In this document: in pieces, positions 5,977 through 12,790 of the stretch
How the letters are laid out: each line of letters begins with the position of its first letter
Position numbering within the stretch: the first letter of the stretch is position 1
Source of the DNA: JBDKGH01 sp039798265
GTDB lineage: Bacteria; Bacteroidota; Bacteroidia; Flavobacteriales_D; Sanyastnellaceae
Length of the DNA: 12,790 bases
Direction of reading: 5' to 3'
Assembly: GCA_039798265.1 (NCBI GenBank)
Contig: JBDKGH010000054.1
Coordinates: forward strand, 1 to 12,790
Program-made: the position numbers and the translations under genes
Notes under the pieces: model-generated
What the model was told of the DNA's origin: nothing
Database searches by the model: none
Seen by the model: the letters and a program-made list of their open reading frames with translations, nothing else

Positions 5977-8617
5977 ACATCACCCCTACTAAAATCATCA
6001 AATCCTCAACCCCCACCTGTCCATTCCCATCCAAATCGAACTCACAATCCACTCCAACGCAGCCGAAATTTTCTAACAACGCAATAAGGTCGTTGATGTC
6101 CATTACTTGGTCGCCGTTGAGATCGTAGGGGAGAATTTGCCAGTTGATACACGCCGTTTCACCTTGACACGTGCCCTGAACTATTTGTACGCGGTAATCG
6201 CCTGCCACTTCGGGAGTGAAGGTGTTGTCATTTCCTTGCTGAACTACTTCGCTTGTATCACAATTGCGCCAAGTGTAAACTGTGTTTTCATTTCCAGCAC
6301 TTGCTACTAGTTGTCCATTTTCTACTGAAACATCAGCCGTGAAACCAGCGCAAGAGAGGCTTTGGATCAAATTCATCGATCTCTCTCGGCCTCCTCCGGT
6401 GTAATAAAAAATCACCGCCTCACCACTGGGCATTTCTACTACATCCAAAAAATAATTGTAATTAATCGCTTCGCTTGAGGTGAATGTCCCATTGTTGTTG
6501 GTAAGCAATAAACGACCTGATAAAATATCGTTATCACCATCGTTATCGACATCATAAACAAAGTGGTCCATATAGCCATCTACATAAAACGTCTGTGATG
6601 TGAATGTCCAATCACCGTTATTCATGTAGATGTAAGTAGTTCCGTAATTATTCTGATTCGTGCAGAGGTAGTCCCAGTCACCGTCTTGATCAATGTCCGA
6701 AACAGTAGCCTTGATGGCCGCATTTGAAATGGTGTGTGCAACAGTGAAAGTGGCATTACCGTTATTTCGTAGCCACTTCCCTCCAACCACTACATCCTGC
6801 CATCCGTCACTATCAAAATCTACGACCTCTATGGGAAGCCAATTATCAGTAATGGTTAATCCTGTTGCGGCTGTAATCGTAGCATTGAGCGAGTAATCGC
6901 CATTACCTAGTTTCACAAAAAGATTCGCATTTACTCCGTTTGTTTTTGTAATAAATACAATATCCTGATTGCCGTCGTTATTCACATCCATGACCTCGAG
7001 AGCGCGCAAGCGGTTGGAGCTTGCTCCCGCATTATCATATACCAGCGTAGTAGTGCCGTTTAAATATCCACTCACATTGCGACGCAAATAAATATCCCGA
7101 TTACCCAGATTATAAGTAGCATCCCCCGTAGTGAATAGCAAATCATCTAGGCCATCGTTATTCAAATCACCCGCGGCATATTCAAACTGCAAATTCGTTT
7201 GCGGAATATTCCATGAGCGATCATCGTACATAAAGCCATCGTCCGAAGTGAAGCACTGTGTGAAGGTGTTATTGTACTTGATCAAAGCGTCTTTGATGTT
7301 ATCTCCGTTCCAATCTGCCTTCATCGTGTATGCTGCAAATGAGTTACCCACAGCAGCATAATTCAAATAAATGGTATCGGAAGAGGCTTCAAAATTCCCA
7401 AAGGCATCTCCAAAATGAGGAACTAATTTTTTGGTATGCGTCCCCATTGCGTTGGTCACTTCAATTTTTTGAAATAGATCTAAAAATCCATCGCCATTCC
7501 AGTCTCCTGCATTAGAAGCCCAAGTGGTTTCTGCTGCACCTGGAAAGCCACATCCTGCATTTCTATTCAATCTATTTTCTTGAGAAATGCCAAAGTGATA
7601 TCTGGTGAAAAAATCGGGGGTGCCGTCGTTACCAAGATAAACAGGTTGAGAATACGGTCCTCCTAGTGTAAAGGTACCACCACCGCAAAAGGTATTAAAC
7701 ACACCACTGCCATTGTTTAGCTTGCAATAAATTGGTCCGGTTGAAATAACACCGTTATTATCAAGCGCATTAAAATACAAATCCAAATCGCCATCCCCTT
7801 CGGCATCTGCGAGTTCCAAATACTTCAATAATTCCCAATGCGACAGCGCACCACCTAGAGGATTGCTTCCCGTAAAACTGGTGGTAAGTGTAGTTGGTGA
7901 CCAACTATTATTGTGCGCATCAAAAAATGCGATGATATACCCGTAGTGGTAAGTTGCTTCATAACCTGTTGCTTGAATGCAAACAGGATCATTAAATCCA
8001 TCACCGTTGATATCACCGATTTCTATTTCCATTAAACCTGGGGCATTCGACCCCGTTGGAACTGTCCACACCACCGATGAAGTAAAACTACCTTCATTCC
8101 AATCGAAGCGTTGAAGAGTATTCGTGTAAGTGGCCAGCACTTCTACCCATCCATCACCGTTCAAATCAATAAGGCCTATTTCGCCTATTTGCGTCTCTGT
8201 TAAAATAATTTCGAAATCTCCCACACCATTGTTTAAGGCTAGAACCAAATCTCCCGAACCTATCGGGTAGCCTCCTGTATCATAGTAACCCGCAATGGCT
8301 ATGATATCCAAATCTCCGTCTTGATCGAAGTCGATTACATTTATTTGATCATACACATACACCCTGGCTGAGTTGCTCCAACCCGGAAGCGTATGCGCCA
8401 CTGTCATGACGTTGTTTCCTGAATTTTCCAACCAACCTATATTGCCCTGTCCACCATCACCAAAATTGCTGAATAGCATATCCAGTTGATCATCGCCATT
8501 GAAGTCATAAAAACCCATAACCTCAATACCACCCACATCCACGTTCGTTAGCAACTCCTGACTAAACAAAGAGGAATTGGCCAACAAAATCATCAGTACT
8601 ACAGTGATCCTTTTCAT
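5975..8617 (-). CDS. Secreted FG-GAP/VCBS repeat protein with dockerin-like C-terminus (880 residues)
   Basis: It starts with a signal peptide (residues 1-19, cleavage probably before Gln20). Residues about 25-750 hold twelve Asp-rich loops of the FG-GAP/VCBS type, such as DFDQDGDLDII, DWNGDGFLDLF and DVDNDGDNDIL. These are calcium-binding turns of beta-propeller blades, with linkers rich in Asn, Gly, Thr and Tyr. An Ig-like module with paired Cys follows (about 756-831). Two dockerin/EF-hand-like loops, DLNGDQVMDINDL at 832-844 and DLDGNGQVGVEDL at 861-873, close the protein. No T9SS sorting tail is recognisable. It is probably an extracellular or surface binding or adhesion protein; no catalytic motif is seen. 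It is the second gene of an operon, 3 bp after its larger paralogue. The tail stops seven residues after the second loop, with the stop codon at the edge of the hexamer array, so the last residues may have been lost. Confidence 0.85.
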   Translation of the reverse strand: MKRITVVLMILLANSSLFSQELLTNVDVGGIEVMGFYDFNGDDQLDMLFSNFGDGGQGNIGWLENSGNNVMTVAHTLPGWSNSARVYVYDQINVIDFDQDGDLDIIAIAGYYDTGGYPIGSGDLVLALNNGVGDFEIILTETQIGEIGLIDLNGDGWVEVLATYTNTLQRFDWNEGSFTSSVVWTVPTGSNAPGLMEIEIGDINGDGFNDPVCIQATGYEATYHYGYIIAFFDAHNNSWSPTTLTTSFTGSNPLGGALSHWELLKYLELADAEGDGDLDLYFNALDNNGVISTGPIYCKLNNGSGVFNTFCGGGTFTLGGPYSQPVYLGNDGTPDFFTRYHFGISQENRLNRNAGCGFPGAAETTWASNAGDWNGDGFLDLFQKIEVTNAMGTHTKKLVPHFGDAFGNFEASSDTIYLNYAAVGNSFAAYTMKADWNGDNIKDALIKYNNTFTQCFTSDDGFMYDDRSWNIPQTNLQFEYAAGDLNNDGLDDLLFTTGDATYNLGNRDIYLRRNVSGYLNGTTTLVYDNAGASSNRLRALEVMDVNNDGNQDIVFITKTNGVNANLFVKLGNGDYSLNATITAATGLTITDNWLPIEVVDFDSDGWQDVVVGGKWLRNNGNATFTVAHTISNAAIKATVSDIDQDGDWDYLCTNQNNYGTTYIYMNNGDWTFTSQTFYVDGYMDHFVYDVDNDGDNDILSGRLLLTNNNGTFTSSEAINYNYFLDVVEMPSGEAVIFYYTGGGRERSMNLIQSLSCAGFTADVSVENGQLVASAGNENTVYTWRNCDTSEVVQQGNDNTFTPEVAGDYRVQIVQGTCQGETACINWQILPYDLNGDQVMDINDLIALLENFGCVGVDCEFDLDGNGQVGVEDLMILVGVM

Positions 8618-8620
8618 AAA

Positions 8621-11600
8621 CTATGGATTGTAAAAGGTAAATAAGATCATAAGATCAGCAACAGTAATAAGACCATTACCATCGAAGTCAAACTCGGTGC
8701 AAGTATTCACACAACCTATGCTAGCAATAAGCGCTTGAACGTCGATGATATTCACTACACCGTCACAATTGAAATCTCCCTCTTGGCAATTTAAAATAGC
8801 TGTTATCGCATTCGACTGACTTGTACATCCGTTGGTGTCTGTGACCACTACGGAATAGTTGCCTTCTGTATCAATCAAGAGTTGATTTTCTGACGTGAGG
8901 GTTAAGTCATTATTTTCCAATTGCCAATTGTAAACACTAAATCCAGCAGTCGCTGTCAACAGACTGTCTTCCTGCAGGAAGATTAACTCTACTTGATTTA
9001 TAGGAAAATACTCCCAAGTCAGTGTATCCGAAGCCTGACAAAAGGCATTCGATGTGGTGACTATTAAAAAAGTAGTTTCGTTGTCGGGATAGAGGTAACC
9101 CTCTTCAGCACCTGCGTAAATTACATCTCCCAATTGCCAGGTGTACGTTTCATTGTCATTGGCTGCGTCGAAAATTTCGATTGCTTCACCACTGCAAATA
9201 ACCGTTGCATTGAGAAATACGTCAAGTATTTCGGAACAATTATACAGGGTGTGAAATGTACTGTCCATTATCGGCGCATTATTATCCAAATAGACCTGCG
9301 CTTCGTGATAGATCACTCCGCCTGTAATAACTGTGGTATCTATAGGAAAGTGTAAAGTCAATACCCAGGCGCTATCTAGACTAGCCGTTTCATTGAGGTA
9401 ATTGTTAATGCTAACCAACCATCCCTGTGAGGCGTTGTTCGTTAAGGTAATTGGATAGTTACTCGATACCACCTGCATTTGATCGGTGATCACACCGTTA
9501 GCTAAATCAAGCTGAATTACCACATCAGTAGGCACGCCAGATATGGCATTGAAGGTGTACTGATAAGTGACCCCACTTTCCGGACCAATGAAAAACTCGC
9601 TACCTTGTCCGTTGAGGGAATGCACTTCAAAAGTAGCTTGCGGATCGCAAGCCACTCCTAGGTTGATGAATGTTTCAGACAGCACATTACCGGCTTGGTC
9701 TCTCAACGTCCAGCGAGCATAAAGACTATCCATCACAGCGTCTGACGCCCATGTAAAGTTGATGGTTTGAAGTGAATCTTGGTAAGCAGCAACACTACCG
9801 AACGACCATTCGGCATTGTTACCGTTTGTTATAAAAGGAGAAGCTGACCAATCGCCTGGAACAACACTCGATGACCAAGAGAGTACACCCGTTGAGCCGC
9901 TGACCGCTGTATTTCCGTTAGAAAACCCAAGGTGCAGGTCTGCACTGAATGAACAGGGTTGAATGCTAGCATTGGCCACTGCTTCCATTTCTGCGCCCAA
10001 CATTCTTACGGGAAAGAACAAAGTATCCTCCAGATTAGAGGATGACAGCACGCCAGCAATTTCTTCTATTCCTAATGATTCATAAGGCGAGTTAGCAAGG
10101 CTTGTCATATGGGTTTGGTAGGCACCGACAGCGCGAGGCACGTGCAGGTAGTCGCCCGTCATTACATATACATCATTACCGGCGCTGCCCACTTGAATAG
10201 GCACACCCTCCGCAGTGGATTCATTATTATCCCAAACGCCATTTTCATTGGCATCTACAAAAGCTTTGATGAAAAGTGAGTGAGTAAAATTGTTGTTGTA
10301 TAAATTCTCTCGAATTCCCACTGAGCCATTTTTACACGTAAAAATCATCTCTTCGTCACCATCTTGGTCGAGGTCGTGAAACGCATACACTTGGGCCAAC
10401 TCTTCACTTTCATTATAAACGGCGTGAGTTTGATCCATATTATTCAGATTCAATTCGATCCAAACAATCGAACTCGAAGTTACTTGCGCCCCCATTTTAC
10501 AGAAGTAGTCGAAGTTTCCGTCATGATCAACATCAAGGTAGTAAGACCTTTCACCCGGATAGTCAAATAAGAAGTTGTACTCCTCGGTATCCACATCAAA
10601 AGGAGGAGGATTGCTCAACCCTGTGCGCGTCCAGTTGGGGAAATAAATGCACTTAAAATCATGATCATCATCGCCATCAAAATCGCCGACAATAAATGCA
10701 CGAGCGGCAAAACAGCTCGACATTGTATTGGCATAAAAAGAATTCGGATAACCGTTCATACGAAGCCTTATTCCTAACTCATTGCCTGCGCTTTGGGCGT
10801 TAAAGAACACTTCGTTCTTGGTGCCATTACCATCAAAATCGCCCCAAATAGCACTGTGAATAATGAGCGTTCCGTAGTTGTGGTTATAACTATACGGACC
10901 TAAAAATGTACCGCCCGCTGTTCCGTAGTATGTTCTAAACTGCGTGTTGGTTACTGAAATATAATCTGTAAAACCGTCGTTATTTATATCGCAAGGCCAA
11001 GGAGCGGGCGGCAGTGTAAAGGTCGCAGTGGTAAAATTTCCAATCCCATCATTGGCCATGGATATCGACGAGTAAGTGATATCCAAATCCCCATCGTTAT
11101 CAAAGTCTTTAAGGTTAATGATTGTTCCAGAGTTGATAGGACCGATTTGTTGGATTAATAATGGAGCGTCTACAAAATGTCCACTACCATCGTTAGGATA
11201 CCACACTATTTTGTAGCGTGACGCCATCACCATATCCTCATCCCCATCATTATCGACATCCCCAAAGGCGAGACTTGACGAAGTAATTGCAGCGGCTTCG
11301 GATACAATGTGGTTGGGGTAAATAGGGTTTCGTGCGATGCCTTCTGAAATAACAAAAGGCACACTGCCTCTTAAGTAATAGAAGTAATTAGAATATGCCC
11401 CGGGATATGGATTCTGATTGAAAAAATCCATTCGCCCGTCATTATTCATATCCAAACCCTGCATTCTTCCACCGTAGGTTTGGGCAAAATCATAGGTTCC
11501 AGAAGTAAAACCAGAGTTAATGTTTTCATAGTACTTCACCAAACCAGCGTAGCTCGATGTACGCATACTGAGCATCAAATCTTGGTCGCCATCGTCATCC

Positions 11601-12454
11601 ATATCTGTGGACATGAAAGAGCACTCCCCATTCAACACAGAGCCTCCGATGAGGTTGTTCCCCTGAAATGTATTACTGGTATTATTGAGAGACCAAAAGA
11701 AACCCGTGGTCACATAAAACACTTCTGGATGATTGGTTGCAAAAACATTTTTCAAAAACAATCGCACAGGATTACCCGCAGTAACAAGCGGTGTTCCTGG
11801 ATTGTAAACCCCTTGACTATTTCTTACATACACGCGAAATTGGTTTGTTTCACCAACGGTGATATCATAGTCGGTATCCGTGTCCGTATCGCCCACTATA
11901 AAAGAGAAAAATTCATTAGGCGGGTCAAGAAGAACAACTGGCGCTGCGAACTGCCAATCGGCTTGAGCGTAAGAAATGAAAATAGACTCGGTTGTTGAAT
12001 AAATAAAGTCTGTCTTTCCGTCGTTGTTGTAGTCAAAAAACTGCCAATGAATCATGGCCTCTAAACTGTCAGCAATCACATACTCCTGATACTGTCCGAG
12101 AGGGTTGGCCAAGCACGTCAGTTGTTTTAAGGTGTCGCTATATAAAACTACTTCCTTTAAGCCGTCGCCATTAAAATCACCCTCACCAAAATCGGTAACA
12201 GGGAAATTCATCACAGGAACTCTTACCAATCCGTGATGCACGCCGGGCGTCGTTTGTGAAACCACCCCCAATTCGTGAACGGATGAAGAAGCCATGAGGA
12301 CATCCGCGTCGCCGTCGCCCTCCGCATCAATGGCGTAGCTAATGGTAATATCTGGGAACAAAGGAGTCAGGTACTCCGTTTCTGCGAATTGGGCTAAGCT
12401 TGACAGCTGGACAGCCAAAAGCAGCCCAAGAGTCGATAAGAATTTAGTAGTCAT
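8621..12454 (-). CDS. Giant secreted FG-GAP/VCBS repeat protein with SdrD B-like, Ig-like and dockerin-like domains (1277 residues)
   Basis: A signal peptide (residues 1-21, SSLA before Gln22) is followed by about 700 residues with thirteen Asp-rich FG-GAP/VCBS loops, for example DAEGDGDADVL, DMDDDGDQDLM and DVDNDGDEDMV; some are degenerate (DTDTDTDYDI, DFDGNGTKNEV). Around 731-760 FVDANENGVWDNNES matches the opening of an SdrD B-like domain. Residues about 760-1070 look like beta-sandwich, DUF11-like sequence. Two Ig/PKD-like modules follow (about 1073-1153 and 1154-1226), the second ending VVVTDTNGCTSQSNAI. The tail has two EF-hand loops (DFNCDGVVNIIDV at 1227-1239 and DFDGNGLITVADL at 1256-1268) with the same 13-16-13 spacing as the downstream paralogue. 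No T9SS sorting tail is recognisable. It is likely a large calcium-stabilised surface or released adhesin-type protein. First gene of the two-gene operon; its promoter must lie between the gene and the right array. Confidence 0.85.
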   Translation of the reverse strand: MTTKFLSTLGLLLAVQLSSLAQFAETEYLTPLFPDITISYAIDAEGDGDADVLMASSSVHELGVVSQTTPGVHHGLVRVPVMNFPVTDFGEGDFNGDGLKEVVLYSDTLKQLTCLANPLGQYQEYVIADSLEAMIHWQFFDYNNDGKTDFIYSTTESIFISYAQADWQFAAPVVLLDPPNEFFSFIVGDTDTDTDYDITVGETNQFRVYVRNSQGVYNPGTPLVTAGNPVRLFLKNVFATNHPEVFYVTTGFFWSLNNTSNTFQGNNLIGGSVLNGECSFMSTDMDDDGDQDLMLSMRTSSYAGLVKYYENINSGFTSGTYDFAQTYGGRMQGLDMNNDGRMDFFNQNPYPGAYSNYFYYLRGSVPFVISEGIARNPIYPNHIVSEAAAITSSSLAFGDVDNDGDEDMVMASRYKIVWYPNDGSGHFVDAPLLIQQIGPINSGTIINLKDFDNDGDLDITYSSISMANDGIGNFTTATFTLPPAPWPCDINNDGFTDYISVTNTQFRTYYGTAGGTFLGPYSYNHNYGTLIIHSAIWGDFDGNGTKNEVFFNAQSAGNELGIRLRMNGYPNSFYANTMSSCFAARAFIVGDFDGDDDHDFKCIYFPNWTRTGLSNPPPFDVDTEEYNFLFDYPGERSYYLDVDHDGNFDYFCKMGAQVTSSSIVWIELNLNNMDQTHAVYNESEELAQVYAFHDLDQDGDEEMIFTCKNGSVGIRENLYNNNFTHSLFIKAFVDANENGVWDNNESTAEGVPIQVGSAGNDVYVMTGDYLHVPRAVGAYQTHMTSLANSPYESLGIEEIAGVLSSSNLEDTLFFPVRMLGAEMEAVANASIQPCSFSADLHLGFSNGNTAVSGSTGVLSWSSSVVPGDWSASPFITNGNNAEWSFGSVAAYQDSLQTINFTWASDAVMDSLYARWTLRDQAGNVLSETFINLGVACDPQATFEVHSLNGQGSEFFIGPESGVTYQYTFNAISGVPTDVVIQLDLANGVITDQMQVVSSNYPITLTNNASQGWLVSINNYLNETASLDSAWVLTLHFPIDTTVITGGVIYHEAQVYLDNNAPIMDSTFHTLYNCSEILDVFLNATVICSGEAIEIFDAANDNETYTWQLGDVIYAGAEEGYLYPDNETTFLIVTTSNAFCQASDTLTWEYFPINQVELIFLQEDSLLTATAGFSVYNWQLENNDLTLTSENQLLIDTEGNYSVVVTDTNGCTSQSNAITAILNCQEGDFNCDGVVNIIDVQALIASIGCVNTCTEFDFDGNGLITVADLMILFTFYNP

Positions 12455-12473
12455 CCGATTTAAGGTCAGAAGG

Positions 12474-12481
12474 TAAAGGTA
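12474..12481 (-). promoter_or_regulatory. Possible -7 promoter element of the FG-GAP operon
   Basis: On the minus strand the bases read TACCTTTA, one mismatch from TAnnTTTG, 19 bp before the ATG of the 1277-residue protein. No clear -33 box is visible. It is the best candidate in the 69 bp between the gene and the hexamer array. Confidence 0.3.
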
Positions 12482-12500
12482 AGACTAAATTTCGGCATAA

Positions 12501-12514
12501 CGCGATCTATCGCG
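12501..12514. promoter_or_regulatory. GC-rich palindrome upstream of the FG-GAP operon
   Basis: CGCGAT and ATCGCG form a perfect 6-bp inverted repeat with a 2-bp spacer, in otherwise AT-rich DNA between the hexamer array and the first FG-GAP gene. It lies about 20-40 bp upstream of the candidate -7 element, so it overlaps or flanks the expected -33 region and could be a repressor or activator site. No known operator is recognised. Confidence 0.35.
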
Positions 12515-12523
12515 GAGCTACGG

Positions 12524-12608
12524 ATTATTATTTTCTATTTCTATTTCTAGCTCTAGCTCTAGAATTAGCTCTAGAATTAGCTCTAGCTCTAAGACTAGCT
12601 CTTACTCT
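12524..12608. repeat. Hexanucleotide array, right (ATTTCT/AGCTCT/AGAATT units)
   Basis: Fourteen consecutive units: ATTATT, a 7-bp ATTTTCT, ATTTCT twice, AGCTCT twice, AGAATT, AGCTCT, AGAATT, AGCTCT twice, AAGACT, AGCTCT, TACTCT. Read on the minus strand it has the same unit types and the same GC-to-AT order as the array at 5899-5976. The two arrays therefore face each other as imperfect inverted repeats around the FG-GAP operon. Only one unit departs from 6 bp. The array leads directly into the IVP relic. Confidence 0.9.
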
Positions 12609-12770
12609 TCAACCTATCAGCATATAAGTATTCCTCCCGGATATAACAACTTCCCTTATTGTATTTAATACTTACACGAGCGGCGCTAAGTATTGTTCTC
12701 AATATTGCAGAAGGAAGCGGTAAAAAAACCAAAGCGGACCGAAATAGTTTCTTTGTTATTTCAAGAGGTT
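12583..12770 (+). repeat. Direct repeat, right copy (188 bp)
   Basis: Counterpart of 5715-5895 in the same orientation. It has one additional hexamer (TACTCT, 12603-12608) and one additional A (12722-12728). The start of the repeat lies inside the right hexamer array; its end is where the left copy switches to the inverted array. With the left copy it brackets about 6.7 kb containing the FG-GAP operon. Confidence 0.9.
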
Positions 12771-12790
12771 CGCTTTATGAATGTGTGTCA
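12647..12790 (+). pseudogene. IVP/S23 four-helix-bundle protein fragment, 5' truncated, runs off the window
   Basis: An open frame of 48 codons follows an in-frame TAA at 12644-12646 and continues past the end of the window. It encodes LTRAALSIVLNIAEGSG, then KKTKADRNSFFVISRG and SLYECVS, the central and third-helix motifs of the four-helix-bundle family found in 23S rRNA intervening sequences. The A-run is seven long here, so the frame is intact across the site where the left copy is shifted. The N-terminal helix normally found before the R-A-A-x-S-I motif is missing; hexamer array and unrelated codons take its place, and there is no in-frame ATG, so it is probably also a relic. An alternative start such as TTG at 12659 cannot be excluded, and the 3' part is not visible. 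Confidence 0.65.

Noticed and set aside
5975..8617. Integrin alpha-like receptor or catalytic beta-propeller enzyme
   Set aside because: Only FG-GAP/VCBS loops are visible; no catalytic signature supports an enzyme call.
11480..11998. 172-residue plus-strand open frame
   Set aside because: It is antisense to the FG-GAP gene, has no recognisable domain, and the minus-strand frame has clear signal peptide and repeat structure.
5702..12790. Composite transposon with insertion sequences at each end
   Set aside because: No transposase or integrase is encoded at either flank; the flanks hold only IVP relics and arrays.

Overview
The window looks like chromosomal DNA of a Bacteroidota bacterium, probably in or near the Flavobacteriales. 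The support is a C-terminal type IX secretion (T9SS) sorting domain on the first gene, a DUF4286-type protein, promoter -7 elements of the TAnnTTTG form, a general lack of Shine-Dalgarno sequences, and giant secreted FG-GAP/VCBS proteins. No rRNA, tRNA, transposase, integrase or CRISPR array is visible.

Left part (1-5676), mostly housekeeping. A secreted protein (PKD end, CARDB-like domain, T9SS tail) enters from outside the window and ends at 661. It converges on a small DUF4286-like gene on the minus strand. Then come a four-helix cytochrome b-like membrane protein overlapping a monohaem cytochrome c lipoprotein, the ribosome-associated GTPase HflX, a class I/II PLP aminotransferase, and a mannose-1-phosphate guanylyltransferase that makes GDP-mannose for surface polysaccharide. 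TAnnTTTG-type elements precede three of these genes.

Right part (5677-12790), accessory. Two minus-strand genes 3 bp apart encode secreted beta-propeller-type proteins of 1277 and 880 residues. Each has a signal peptide, 12-13 Asp-rich FG-GAP/VCBS calcium loops, Ig-like modules and a dockerin-like double EF-hand tail. Neither has a recognisable T9SS sorting domain.

This operon is bracketed by two copies of an unusual repeat. Each copy has a hexanucleotide array of AGCTCT, AGAATT and ATTTCT units followed by a decayed fragment of a four-helix-bundle protein of the 23S rRNA intervening-sequence (IVP/S23) family. In the left copy the fragment is followed by a second array in inverted orientation. 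The two fragments are direct repeats of 181 and 188 bp, about 90% identical by hand alignment. They differ by one whole hexamer and one A in a homopolymer. The arrays facing the operon are inverted relative to each other. This array-relic-array unit is the most unusual thing in the window. It resembles a 23S rRNA intervening sequence (inverted ends around an IVP gene) placed outside rRNA, and its two direct copies could let the FG-GAP operon be deleted or duplicated by recombination.
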